Positions 16,882 through 26,025 of a DNA stretch of 52,223 bases are shown here, one piece after another. The stretch lies in NCBI RefSeq assembly GCF_000153205.1, contig NZ_CH672427.1, positions 358,271 through 410,493 of the forward strand, in the 5' to 3' direction. Each line of letters starts with the position of its first letter. Within the stretch, counting starts at the first letter, position 1. The notes below the pieces were generated by a model. That model was not told where the DNA came from. It saw only the letters and a list, made by a program, of their open reading frames with translations, and did no database searches. This DNA comes from Nitrococcus mobilis Nb-231 (GTDB lineage: Bacteria; Pseudomonadota; Gammaproteobacteria; Nitrococcales; Nitrococcaceae). A program made the position numbers and the translations under genes.

Positions 16882-19209
16882 ATGAACAAGCTGACCGCGG
16901 TCATGCGCTTGGCGCGCGAGGCTCTGCGCTTGCCTCACCCGATCGATCCGGTGCGTGCGCCGCGCCGGCGCTGGATGCCTTCCCTTTGGGCCAGCAAGGT
17001 TCCGCTGCGCCATCGGGAGAATTTCGCCGAGATTTTCCGGGCGCTAAACGAGAACCGGGACAACCTCGATTACGCCTGGCGCATTCTCAACCATGGCGTC
17101 TGCGACGGCTGCTCGCTTGGCACCACGGGGCTGCGCGATTGGACGATGGAAAACATCCATCTGTGCAATGTCCGCCTGCGCCTATTGCGGTTGAACACGA
17201 TGCCGCCGCTCGATGCCGCCCAGCTGGCGGATGCGGGCGCTTTGCAGCGCTGGCGCGCGCGCGATCTACGCGCGCTAGGGCGCCTGCCCCATCCCATGAT
17301 CCGCCGTCGGGGTGAGCCGGGATTCAGGCGGATCTCGTGGGAGGCAGCGCTGTCGCTCATTGCCGAGCGGATCCGGGCGAGTCACCCGGAACGGTTGTAC
17401 TTTTATATGACCAGCCGCGGCGAGCCGAACGAGAATTACTACGCCTTCCAGAAGGCCGCTCGCGCCATCGGCACCAACAATGTCGATAATGCCGCGCGCA
17501 TCTGCCACTCGCCGAGCACTTTTGGTCTCAAGGCCACCCTCGGGGTCGGCGCCACCACTTGCAGTTATCGCGATCTCATCGGCACGGACCTGGTCGTCTT
17601 CGTCGGCTCCAACGTCGCGAACAACCAGCCGATGATCATGAAGTATCTCTACTATGCCCGTAAGGCCGGTACCCAGGTGGCGGTCATCAATCCCTACCGG
17701 GAACCGGCGCTCGAGCACAACTGGGTTCCTTCGGACCTGGAAAGCGCGCTGTTCGGCACGCGGATGGCCGACCGCTTCTTCCAGATCTCCGCCGGTGGCG
17801 ATATCGCCTTTCTCAACGGTGCGCTCAAGGCCATGATCGAGCAAGACTGGGTCGATCATCGTTTCATCGCCGAGCACACGCGCGGCTTCGACGAGCTGCG
17901 TGCGCTGGTCGAGACCATGAGCTGGGATGCGCTCGCGCGCGTAAGCGGCGTTCCCCGAGAGCAAATGCAGGCGTTCGCCGAGATGCTCTCCCGGGCGGCG
18001 CGGGCCGTGTTCGTTTGGGGTATGGGAATCACTCAGCATGCCCGCGGCGAGGAGAACGTTTATGCGCTGGTCAATCTCGCCCTGGCCAAGGGCTACGTCG
18101 GTCGGGAGGGCTGTGGGCTGATGCCCATCCGTGGCCACTCCGGCGTGCAGGGCGGCGCGGAGATGGGCGCCTACGCCACCGCATTCCCCGGTGGGCGCGC
18201 CGTGGATGCGCAGAGCGCACGGCAGATGGCCGAGCTTTGGGGATTTGCGGTTCCCGAGCAACCGGGCCTGACCACGGCGGAGATGATCGGCTCGGCGTTG
18301 GCTGGCGAAATTGACGTGCTCTGCTCGGTCGGGGGCAGCTTCAACGAAGTGCTACCCGATCCGAAGCAGGTCAAGGCGGCGCTCGCCAACATTCCCCTGC
18401 GGGTGCATTTCGATATCGTGCTCGCCTCGCAGATGTTGATTGAGCCTAAGGAGGTTACCCTGCTCCTGCCGGCGGCAACTCGCTACGAGATGCCGGGCGG
18501 GGTGACCGAAACGACGACGGAACGGCGTATCATCTTCAGCCCGGAAATCCCCGGCCCGCGCATTGGCGAGGCGCGACCGGAGTGGGAGGTCTATTTGGAG
18601 CTGGCCCGGCGGGTGCGCCCCGAGCTCGCCGATCGACTGCAGTGTTCCGGGACGCCGGCGTTGCGTGAGGAGATCAGCCGGGTCGTCCCACTCTACCGCG
18701 GCATAGAGGCGCTTACTCGACAGGGCGATCAGGTGCAGTACGGCGGACGCCACCTCTGCGCCGGCTGGAAGTTTCCAACACCTGATGGCAAGGCTCACTT
18801 CATCACCGTACCCTTAGGCTATGAGGCGCCGCTCGATGGGCGCTTCCACGTGGTCAACCGCCGGGGCAAGCAGTTCAATAGCATCCTGCATGAGGAATCG
18901 GATCCCATCAACGCCAAACCGCGGGATGCCATACTCGTTAGCCAACCCGATCTCGAGCGCCTGCGGCTGTGTGAGGGCGATGAGGTCGTGCTGGAAAACG
19001 AGCACGGCGCCCTTTGCGGTCGATTGTTCGCCGCACCGGTGAGCGAGGGTACCTTGGAAGTGTATTGGCCGGAGGCGAACGTGCTGGTTAACCCGCAAAA
19101 CCGCTCCGCTCTGGCGCGGATCCCGGCTTACCGGGATGTGACCGCTACGCTGCGCCGCTGCGAGCGAGAACATGACAGCGCGCTCAAATCCAGCGCGATG
19201 CGCCTATAA
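16882..19209 (+). CDS. FdhF/YdeP-family molybdopterin oxidoreductase
   Basis: About 775 residues, cytoplasmic. The N-terminus has GVCDGCSLG and a Cys about 19 residues later, the reduced Fe-S ligand pattern of YdeP proteins. ARICHSPS carries a Cys (about residue 208) at the place of the Mo-coordinating selenocysteine of E. coli FdhF. The C-terminal MoCo-dinucleotide-binding domain contains NRRGKQFNSI and NPQNRSALARIP. It may oxidise formate or a related substrate; YdeP itself is linked to acid resistance and its reaction is unsettled. It is followed nine bases later by fdhD. No electron-transfer subunit is nearby. Start ATG 16882 or GTG 16876. Confidence 0.9.
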   Translation: MNKLTAVMRLAREALRLPHPIDPVRAPRRRWMPSLWASKVPLRHRENFAEIFRALNENRDNLDYAWRILNHGVCDGCSLGTTGLRDWTMENIHLCNVRLRLLRLNTMPPLDAAQLADAGALQRWRARDLRALGRLPHPMIRRRGEPGFRRISWEAALSLIAERIRASHPERLYFYMTSRGEPNENYYAFQKAARAIGTNNVDNAARICHSPSTFGLKATLGVGATTCSYRDLIGTDLVVFVGSNVANNQPMIMKYLYYARKAGTQVAVINPYREPALEHNWVPSDLESALFGTRMADRFFQISAGGDIAFLNGALKAMIEQDWVDHRFIAEHTRGFDELRALVETMSWDALARVSGVPREQMQAFAEMLSRAARAVFVWGMGITQHARGEENVYALVNLALAKGYVGREGCGLMPIRGHSGVQGGAEMGAYATAFPGGRAVDAQSARQMAELWGFAVPEQPGLTTAEMIGSALAGEIDVLCSVGGSFNEVLPDPKQVKAALANIPLRVHFDIVLASQMLIEPKEVTLLLPAATRYEMPGGVTETTTERRIIFSPEIPGPRIGEARPEWEVYLELARRVRPELADRLQCSGTPALREEISRVVPLYRGIEALTRQGDQVQYGGRHLCAGWKFPTPDGKAHFITVPLGYEAPLDGRFHVVNRRGKQFNSILHEESDPINAKPRDAILVSQPDLERLRLCEGDEVVLENEHGALCGRLFAAPVSEGTLEVYWPEANVLVNPQNRSALARIPAYRDVTATLRRCEREHDSALKSSAMRL

Positions 19210-19218
19210 GCTCTGCTC

Positions 19219-20151
19219 ATGAGCGCTTCTGACGAACTCTCCAAACTCTACGCGGCGGATCCGATGCTCGCCTACGACTCGCAACGGATTTCGCGGACTG
19301 CCTCGATTGCCCGTCGGCGGGTCATTGAATACCGTAATCAGCGGCTCCAGCGGCGCAGTGACGAGGTGGTCGGCGAGGAGCCTCTGGAGATCCGAGTGGT
19401 TACTTGGGAAAAGGGTGCCCAGCGCCGGCATTGTCTCGCGGTGACCATGCGTACGCCTGGGGCGGACTTTGAGCTGGCGGCCGGTTTCCTATTCTCGGAG
19501 GGAGTGATCGGAGATCGCACGGCCATCGAGCGGATAGCTTATTGCACCGATACAGGCGAAGCGCAGCAATACAACGTAGTCAACGTGTTTCTCAAACCGC
19601 CGGTGCAATTCGATCTCAAGCGGCTCAGCCGCAACGTTTACACTACCTCGAGCTGCGGCGTTTGCAGCAAGGCGGCGTTGGAGTTCGTGGAAAATATATG
19701 CTCCCGACCACCGCTCGGTCCGTCGCCTCTGACACCGGCCTACTTGTTCCGCCTGCAACGTGCCATGCGTGCATCCCAGCCGATTTTCTCGCGCACAGGT
19801 GGTTCCCATGCGAGCGCTTTGTTCGACCCGCAGGGTGAACCGATACTGCGGCGCGAAGATGTCGGCCGACATAACGCCACCGATAAGCTCATTGGTGGCT
19901 TGCTCTTGCAGGATAGGCTCCCGGCCTCCGATACCACCATCGTATTCAGCGGCCGAGCGGCCTTTGAGCTGGTGCAAAAAGCGCTGTTGGCGGGAATCCC
20001 CAAGCTCGTCTCCATCGGTGCACCGACGAGTTTGGCCGTCGATCTCGCCAAGCGCTATGGCGCGACGCTGGTCAGTTTTTTGCGCAAGGACCGCTTTAAT
20101 GTCTACACCGGGGAGGAGCGCATCGATCGGGGTGCTGACGGGAACGGGTGA
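19219..20151 (+). CDS. fdhD: sulfurtransferase FdhD, formate dehydrogenase maturation
   Basis: 310 residues. FdhD passes sulfur from IscS to the molybdenum cofactor so that formate dehydrogenase becomes active. The conserved loop TTSSCGVCSKAALE carries the two Cys that take the persulfide; GEPILRREDVGRHNATDK and FSGRAAFELVQKA are further family marks. It sits nine bases after the FdhF/YdeP-type gene, which identifies its client. The N-terminal 40 residues are less conserved and the first ATG may not be the true start. Confidence 0.94.
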   Translation: MSASDELSKLYAADPMLAYDSQRISRTASIARRRVIEYRNQRLQRRSDEVVGEEPLEIRVVTWEKGAQRRHCLAVTMRTPGADFELAAGFLFSEGVIGDRTAIERIAYCTDTGEAQQYNVVNVFLKPPVQFDLKRLSRNVYTTSSCGVCSKAALEFVENICSRPPLGPSPLTPAYLFRLQRAMRASQPIFSRTGGSHASALFDPQGEPILRREDVGRHNATDKLIGGLLLQDRLPASDTTIVFSGRAAFELVQKALLAGIPKLVSIGAPTSLAVDLAKRYGATLVSFLRKDRFNVYTGEERIDRGADGNG

Positions 20152-20250
20152 TCGGGTGATCTGGTCGGCAGGATTCGCGGGTTACCCCGCCGCGCCGGTT
20201 GATGTGTGCCTGTGTGGTTTTTGCTCCGCTATCCAGGGGATGGAGGCATC

Positions 20251-21240
20251 ATGAAAATTCTAGTCACGGGAGGCGCCGGCTACATCGGCTCACATGCCGT
20301 TCGCCAGCTTGTCGCCGCCGGCCACGAAGTCGTCGTCTACGATAATCTATCCACCGGGCACCGTTGGGCGGTAGCTGATGCGCCGTTGGTCGAGGGGGAT
20401 TTGGCAGAGCGCGAGAAGTTATCCCAGCTCATGGAGCGCAGCCGTTTCGAGGCGCTGATCCATTTTGCCGCCAGCACGGTGGTTCCCGAATCGCTTGCTG
20501 TACCGCTCGCCTACTATACGAACAATACGGGCAATACGCTCGGCCTGCTCGAGCTCATCGATCGCCATCGCATACCTTGGTATGTCTTTTCCTCTACGGC
20601 GGCGGTTTACGGCCTGCCGGCTGCTTGGGCGGTAACGGAGGAGGCGCCGTTGGCGCCGATCAACCCCTACGGTGCCTCCAAGATGATGAGTGAGCGTATC
20701 TGCCAAGATCTGGCGGCTGCTTCGGAACTGCGTTACGTGATTCTGCGCTACTTCAATGTCGCCGGTGCCGAGCCCGCGGCGCGGATCGGTCAAGCCACTC
20801 CCCATGCAACTCACCTCATCAAGGTCGCCTGTGAAGCGGTGCTCGGCGTCCGTTCGGGACTGAAGCTGTATGGGACCGATTACCCAACCGCCGACGGGAC
20901 CTGTATACGCGACTACATCCATGTCGAGGACCTTGCCCGTGCCCACGTGATGGCGCTGGAGTATTTGGCGGCGGGCGGTGCGAGCGAGGTTCTCAACTGC
21001 GGCTACGGGCATGGCTACAGTGTGCGTGAGGTGCTGGATCGGGTGCGGGTCGTCGCGGGCGTGGGCTTTTCGGTCGAGGAGGCCGGCCGGCGGCCTGGCG
21101 ATCCGCCTGCCTTGGTCGCCGACAATACCCGCATCCGCCGAGTGCTCGGCTGGCAACCGGTGTATGATGATCTGGAACAAATCGTCGTTCATGCACTGGC
21201 CTGGGAGCGGGCTTATCAAGCAATGCGGCAACGTGCCTGA
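20251..21240 (+). CDS. galE: UDP-glucose 4-epimerase
   Basis: 329 residues. It interconverts UDP-glucose and UDP-galactose with tightly bound NAD. TGGAGYIGSHAV is the NAD loop; STAAVYG gives the active-site Ser/Thr and NPYGASKMMSE the Tyr/Lys pair. TDYPTADGTCIRDYIHVEDL is the classic GalE signature. ATG 20251 has GGAGG upstream; a longer frame from 20206 is not supported. Provides galactose units for surface polysaccharide; not in an obvious operon with neighbours. Confidence 0.95.
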   Translation: MKILVTGGAGYIGSHAVRQLVAAGHEVVVYDNLSTGHRWAVADAPLVEGDLAEREKLSQLMERSRFEALIHFAASTVVPESLAVPLAYYTNNTGNTLGLLELIDRHRIPWYVFSSTAAVYGLPAAWAVTEEAPLAPINPYGASKMMSERICQDLAAASELRYVILRYFNVAGAEPAARIGQATPHATHLIKVACEAVLGVRSGLKLYGTDYPTADGTCIRDYIHVEDLARAHVMALEYLAAGGASEVLNCGYGHGYSVREVLDRVRVVAGVGFSVEEAGRRPGDPPALVADNTRIRRVLGWQPVYDDLEQIVVHALAWERAYQAMRQRA

Positions 21241-21386
21241 TTCGGTGAAATCGGCGCCGTGCTCATTCGACTCGTCGCGATCCCACTCAGCATGTCGACG
21301 CTTGATGAGGGGCTACAAGCTTGCCCGAATCGAAGGTGCGCGGCATTATGCGCGGGCCGGCCGTCGGTCGACTCGAAGATGAGAGA

Positions 21387-21866
21387 GTGAACAGCGCCTT
21401 GCCCGGAGACTACGATGTGGTGGTCGCGGCGCCTTTCGGCGCAATTGCCGTGCGTTGCGAGGCGGCGGCAATCACTGAGCTCGAATTGTTGAGTCGAGCG
21501 GTTGCATCAACGCGGGCCATGAGCGGTTTTGCCGCGCAAGTAACGGCAGAACTCGAGGCTTACCTTAGAGACGGCCAGCATCGCCTGGCGTTGCCGGTAC
21601 GCGCGAATGGCACGGCGTTCCAACGCCGAGTATGGGAGCGTTTGCGGCGAATCCCGGCTGGCGGCGTCTGTACGTACGGCGCATTGGCCCAGGATCTGCG
21701 CACCTCGGCGCGTGCGATTGGTGGGGCTTGTCGCGCCAATCCGGTGCCGTTGGTCGTTCCCTGCCATCGGGTCATCGCCGCCGGCGGAATCGGTGGCTTC
21801 GCCGGCTTTCTCGAGGGCAGTATGCTCGCAGTCAAAAGCTGGTTGCTCGAGCACGAACGGAACTAG
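21387..21866 (+). CDS. methylated-DNA--protein-cysteine methyltransferase
   Basis: About 159 residues from the GTG at 21387. It removes O6-alkyl groups from guanine by transferring them to its own Cys. The suicide active site VPCHRVI is present, preceded by the DNA-binding FQRRVWERLRRIPAGGVCTYG and followed by GGFAGFLEG. The frame continues upstream to 21321, but this adds residues without homology; neither start has a strong RBS. Confidence 0.93.
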   Translation: MNSALPGDYDVVVAAPFGAIAVRCEAAAITELELLSRAVASTRAMSGFAAQVTAELEAYLRDGQHRLALPVRANGTAFQRRVWERLRRIPAGGVCTYGALAQDLRTSARAIGGACRANPVPLVVPCHRVIAAGGIGGFAGFLEGSMLAVKSWLLEHERN

Positions 21867-21890
21867 CGTTTGTTATAAAGAGCCGCTGCG

Positions 21891-21919
21891 CTTGAATTAG
21901 TACATACGCGCGCCCATTT
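21891..21919 (+). promoter_or_regulatory. sigma-32 heat-shock promoter of htpG
   Basis: CTTGAA (21891-21896) and CCCATTT (21913-21919) are separated by 16 bases, matching the sigma-32 pattern CTTGAA-N13-17-CCCATNT. It lies 51 bases upstream of htpG, a known heat-shock gene. Confidence 0.75.
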
Positions 21920-21969
21920 CCATCGGACTTATCGAATTCGGCTATCACAGGTTTAGGGGTTGATCAGAC

Positions 21970-23907
21970 ATGACCGTACAGGCAGAGAAAGAAACACTCG
22001 AGTTTCAAGCCGAGGTTCAGCAGCTGTTAAAGCTAATGATCCAATCGGTGTACAGCAACCGCGAGGCTTTTTTGCGCGAGCTGATTTCCAATGCCTCGGA
22101 CGCCACCGACAGGCTGCGCTTTGACGCGCTGCGTGACGAGTCGCTGCTCGAGGACGATCCGGAACTCAAGATTCGGGTCGATTTCGACCTCACCGAGCGC
22201 ACCATCACAGTGAGCGATAATGGCATCGGCATGAGCCGTGACGATGTAGTGAACAACCTCGGCACGATCGCTCGTTCCGGGACGCGTGCCTTCATCGATT
22301 CGCTCACCGGTGACCAGGCGCAAGACGCCCGGCTCATTGGCCAGTTCGGGGTCGGCTTCTACTCGGCGTTTATCGTCGCCGACCGAGTCACCGTGCACAC
22401 GCGCAAAGCTGGCGAGGATCCTGATTACGGCGTGCGTTGGGAGTCCGCCGGCGAGGGCGCCTACTCCGTGGAATACGAGCACCGTACCCAACGCGGTACC
22501 GCGGTGGTGCTGCATCTGCGCATGGACGCCGAAGAGTATTTGGATGGGAAACGGTTGCGGGAGATCATCCGACGCTACTCCGACCACATCTCGCTCCCGA
22601 TCGTCATGCCGGCGTTGCCGACGGACAAAGCCAAGGACGAAACTAAAGAGGGTGCGGCCGCCGAGCCTAGCGAGCAACCGACTGAGGAAACGGTCAATCG
22701 CGCCTCCGCACTTTGGATGCGCCCCAAGATCGAGATTTCCGATCCGGAGTACATCGAATTCTACAAGCACGTCGCCCATGACTACGAAGAGCCACAGAAT
22801 TGGGTTCATTACAAAGTCGAGGGTACGCACCCCTATACAGCCTTGCTCTATATTCCCAGCCTACGCCCGCTTGATCTGTATGCGCGGGAGCAGACCCGTG
22901 GGGTGAAGCTCTACGTGCGCCGGGTGTTCGTGATGGAGGACACTAAACACCTGATGCCACGTTACTTGCGCTTCGTGCGGGGGATCGTGGATACCGATGA
23001 TCTACCGTTGAACGTCTCCCGCGAGCTGCTCCAGCACAATCGCCTGATCGACACCATCCGTGCCGGCTCGATCCGCCGAATTCTAGAGTTGCTGGAGAAA
23101 ATGGCGAAAAAGGAGCCTAAAAATTACCAAGAGTTTTGGACACGCTTTGGTACCGTACTCAAGGAAGGCGTGGTCGAGGACACCAGCAATCGAGAACGCA
23201 TCGCCGGTTTGTTACGCTTTTGCTCGACGCATGATACCAGTGACCAAGCCAACGTTTCGCTGGAAGACTACATCAAGCGCATGAAACCCGAGCAGAAGGC
23301 AATCTACTATGTGACAGCGGAGACCTTGGGCGGGGCGCGCCGGAGTCCGCATCTCGAGGTCTTTAACAAGAAGGGGCTGGAGGTGTTGCTGCTCCACGAG
23401 CCGGTGGATGAGTGGTTGGCGGCCTATTTGCTCGAGCACGATGGCAAGCCGTTGCACTCGGTCGCCAAGGGTGAGCTTGATCTGGGCGGGTTGGAAGATG
23501 CCGAGAGCAAGGCGGCCTTGCAGCAGGCTCAAGAGGAATACAAGAAACTAGTGGGGCGGTTGCAGGAGACGCTCGATGAGCGTGTCTCTGATGTACGGGT
23601 GAGTCACCGATTGACCGATTCGCCAGCGTGCTTGGTGGTGGGCGAGCACGAACTCGGCGCAGGGGTGATGCGCATGCTACGCTCTGCCGGTCAGCCACTG
23701 CCAGCCGGGAAACCGGCCCTGGAGATCAATCCGGAGCATGAAATCGTTCGCCGGCTTAAGGAGGGGCAGGATGATGGACGCTTCGAGGATTGGGCGCAAT
23801 TGCTCTTCGAGCAAGCCGTGTTGAACGAAGGCGGGCAGCTGGAGGATCCTGCGGCATTTGTCCAACGTTTGAATGGGCTACTCAGTACGCGTTACGCTTG
23901 CGACTAA
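21970..23907 (+). CDS. htpG: molecular chaperone HtpG (Hsp90)
   Basis: 645 residues, usual length. Cytosolic ATP-dependent chaperone. GHKL ATPase motifs: LRELISNASDATDRLRF, VSDNGIGMS and IGQFGVGFYSAFIVAD. The middle domain carries YVRRVFVMED and LPLNVSRELLQ; a charged, Glu-rich linker lies around residues 215-235. The C-terminal dimer domain is complete. A sigma-32 type promoter precedes it. The stop codon lies inside a 12-bp tandem repeat. Confidence 0.98.
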   Translation: MTVQAEKETLEFQAEVQQLLKLMIQSVYSNREAFLRELISNASDATDRLRFDALRDESLLEDDPELKIRVDFDLTERTITVSDNGIGMSRDDVVNNLGTIARSGTRAFIDSLTGDQAQDARLIGQFGVGFYSAFIVADRVTVHTRKAGEDPDYGVRWESAGEGAYSVEYEHRTQRGTAVVLHLRMDAEEYLDGKRLREIIRRYSDHISLPIVMPALPTDKAKDETKEGAAAEPSEQPTEETVNRASALWMRPKIEISDPEYIEFYKHVAHDYEEPQNWVHYKVEGTHPYTALLYIPSLRPLDLYAREQTRGVKLYVRRVFVMEDTKHLMPRYLRFVRGIVDTDDLPLNVSRELLQHNRLIDTIRAGSIRRILELLEKMAKKEPKNYQEFWTRFGTVLKEGVVEDTSNRERIAGLLRFCSTHDTSDQANVSLEDYIKRMKPEQKAIYYVTAETLGGARRSPHLEVFNKKGLEVLLLHEPVDEWLAAYLLEHDGKPLHSVAKGELDLGGLEDAESKAALQQAQEEYKKLVGRLQETLDERVSDVRVSHRLTDSPACLVVGEHELGAGVMRMLRSAGQPLPAGKPALEINPEHEIVRRLKEGQDDGRFEDWAQLLFEQAVLNEGGQLEDPAAFVQRLNGLLSTRYACD

Positions 23908-23932
23908 TCTTGCGACTAATCTTGCGACTAAC
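23897..23932. repeat. 12-bp tandem repeat, three copies, over the htpG stop
   Basis: CTTGCGACTAAT occurs three times head to tail (the last copy ends in C). The first copy encodes the final Cys-Asp and the TAA of htpG. Slippage changes in copy number would leave the protein end unchanged, because the stop is in the first unit. Confidence 0.95.
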
Positions 23933-24032
23933 GGATGGTCGCGTTATAAGACTTGGATGCGCCCTGTTTGGGTAAATAGGAACATGGCCTGCGGGGCGCG
24001 TTGCTCCATTCTGTATCGGCCAAGGGAAGCGC

Positions 24033-24755
24033 ATGGCCCCGCAAATAATTTCTGAATCCCGCGCGGCCACTTTCGACCTGAAAGGTCGGATGGTGACCCT
24101 AACGGTGCTGCGTCTGAGTAGTACTGATATCGAAACCCTCCTCAGGCAGCTGGATGAGCGAATGGCGGCCGCGCCCGATCTGCTTCGCGCGTTACCGCTC
24201 GTCCTCGATCCACAGGTGGTTGCTGCGGAATTATCGGCATCGCGGCTGGCGGCGTTGCTCGTGGAGCTGCGCCGCAGGGCGCTGGTGCCCATTGCGCTCA
24301 GAGGTGAGGGGGAGGATCTCGAGCGATTGGCCACCGAGACCGGCTTGGGGATCCTGCGGCAGCTCACCGACAGTCCAGAGCCACAGCGTCACGATGGGTC
24401 GGCTTCGCCTTCGGAGGCGAGTTCGGTGCCGGGGCGCATCGTGCACCAACCGGTGCGCTCCGGCCAACAGATCTATGCCCGCGGCGGCGATCTGATCGTT
24501 CTCTCATCGGTGAGTCCGGGCGCAGAGCTGCTTGCCGATGGCAACATCCATGTTTATGGTGCATTACGGGGACGTGCGTTGGCGGGTGTTCAGGGCAATA
24601 CCGAGGCGCGAATTTTCTGTCAAAGCTTGAACGCGGAGCTGATCGCCATCGCCGGGCACTACCAGGTGAGCGAACAGATCGGTGAGGCCGATCGGGGCCG
24701 CCAAGTGCAAATCTTCCTGCAAGGCGATTCGTTGTACGTTGCGCCCCTTGGCTAA
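24033..24755 (+). CDS. minC: septum site-determining protein MinC
   Basis: 240 residues. Inhibitor of FtsZ ring assembly. N-terminal FtsZ-binding domain (residues 1-110) is followed by a linker and the C-terminal beta-helix MinC_C domain with VRSGQQIYARGGDLIVL, GAELLADGNIHVYG and LRGRALAGVQG, which binds MinD. It heads the minCDE operon. MinD translation starts 110 bases after the minC stop. Confidence 0.96.
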   Translation: MAPQIISESRAATFDLKGRMVTLTVLRLSSTDIETLLRQLDERMAAAPDLLRALPLVLDPQVVAAELSASRLAALLVELRRRALVPIALRGEGEDLERLATETGLGILRQLTDSPEPQRHDGSASPSEASSVPGRIVHQPVRSGQQIYARGGDLIVLSSVSPGAELLADGNIHVYGALRGRALAGVQGNTEARIFCQSLNAELIAIAGHYQVSEQIGEADRGRQVQIFLQGDSLYVAPLG

Positions 24756-24864
24756 AGGGTTGCTGAGGGGTTTTCGGGGGGAACGTGGCGAAAATCCGCT
24801 GGGCCGTCGATCGTATAAGCAGAGGGCTGGTATAGCCACCGAATCCTCGGGGGAGGGGAACAAC

Positions 24865-25680
24865 GTGACGAGAATCATCGTCGTGACTTCTGGCAAGGGT
24901 GGGGTAGGGAAAACCACCACGAGCGCCGCTTTTGCAGCCGGGTTGGCAAGTGCCGGTAGACGAACGGTTGTGATCGATTTCGATGTAGGACTGCGCAGCC
25001 TGGATCTGATTATGGGTTGCGAGCGCCGAGTGGTCTACGACTTCATAAACGTCATCAACGGGGAGGCGGCTCTCAACCAGGCCCTGATCAAAGATAAGCG
25101 CGTCCCCGGACTCTTTATTTTGCCGGCCTCGCAAACTCGGGATAAGGACGCGCTTACTACGGAGGGGGTGGAACGGGTGTTGGACGAACTCAGCGAAGAG
25201 TTCGATTATATCATCTGTGACTCACCGGCTGGTATTGAGCGCGGTGCCTACCTTGCCATGTATTTCGCCGACGAGGCCATTGTGGTGACCAACCCGGAGG
25301 TCTCTTCGGTGCGAGACTCCGACCGGGTCCTTGGGCTGCTGGCCAGCAAAACCCGACGTGCCGAGCGTGGCGAGCCGTCGGTACGAGAGCGTTTGCTGGT
25401 GACCCGCTATGCACCATCACGGGTGGGCAGGGGCGAAATGCTCAGCGTCGAGGACGTCCAGGAGATCCTGGCCATCGAACTGCTGGGCGTTATACCGGAG
25501 TCTACGACGGTGCTCAATGCCTCCAATTCCGGCATGCCGGTAATATTGGAGGCACGCTCCGATGCCGGCCAAGCTTACCAGGATGCAGTGGCGCGCTTCC
25601 TCGGTGAAGAGCGCGAGCATCGGTTCTTGACCGAGAAGAAGGGGTTGTTCGGACGGCTCTTTGGGGGCTCTAGCGCATGA
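24865..25680 (+). CDS. minD: septum site-determining ATPase MinD
   Basis: 271 residues. Membrane-cycling ATPase that places MinC at the poles. The deviant Walker A SGKGGVGKTT lies at residue 10, followed by VIDFDVGLRSLDLIMGCE; the C-terminus ends with the amphipathic helix KKGLFGRLFGG that binds the membrane. GTG 24865 is chosen as start, with GGAGG eight bases upstream. An in-frame start at 24682 would overlap minC and adds no homologous sequence. Overlaps minE by ATGA. Confidence 0.97.
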   Translation: MTRIIVVTSGKGGVGKTTTSAAFAAGLASAGRRTVVIDFDVGLRSLDLIMGCERRVVYDFINVINGEAALNQALIKDKRVPGLFILPASQTRDKDALTTEGVERVLDELSEEFDYIICDSPAGIERGAYLAMYFADEAIVVTNPEVSSVRDSDRVLGLLASKTRRAERGEPSVRERLLVTRYAPSRVGRGEMLSVEDVQEILAIELLGVIPESTTVLNASNSGMPVILEARSDAGQAYQDAVARFLGEEREHRFLTEKKGLFGRLFGGSSA

Positions 25681-25964
25681 GTTTTTTGAGCTATTTCCGC
25701 TCCCAGCGTAAAAAGAATGCGTCGAGTGCGTCGCTCGCCAAAGAGCGGTTGCAGATCATCGTCGCCCGCGAACGCCTGCAGTGCGCTGGGGGGCCAGACT
25801 ATCTGCCCATGCTGCAGGATGAGCTGCTGGCGGTCGTTCGAAAGTATATCCAGGTTGACCGCAATGCCGTGCGCATGCAACTGGATCAGGAAGGTGACTG
25901 CGAGGTCTTAGAGCTCAATATCACCCTTCCGGACGACCCGGAGACTTCCGTCCGGGTACGTTGA
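25677..25964 (+). CDS. minE: cell division topological specificity factor MinE
   Basis: 95 residues. Stimulates MinD ATPase and drives pole-to-pole oscillation. N-terminal SFLSYFRSQRKKNASSAS is the membrane-targeting and anti-MinCD part; AKERLQIIVARERLQ is the MinD contact helix; the C-terminal dimer domain holds VDRNAVRMQLDQEGDCEVLE. ATGA overlap with minD indicates coupled translation. Confidence 0.97.
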   Translation: MSFLSYFRSQRKKNASSASLAKERLQIIVARERLQCAGGPDYLPMLQDELLAVVRKYIQVDRNAVRMQLDQEGDCEVLELNITLPDDPETSVRVR

Positions 25965-26025
25965 GCCCAGTCGCCAGGGTCAGCGAAACCACAGCAGCGC
26001 GGTTTTTGAGGGCGTTCGCGAATAA

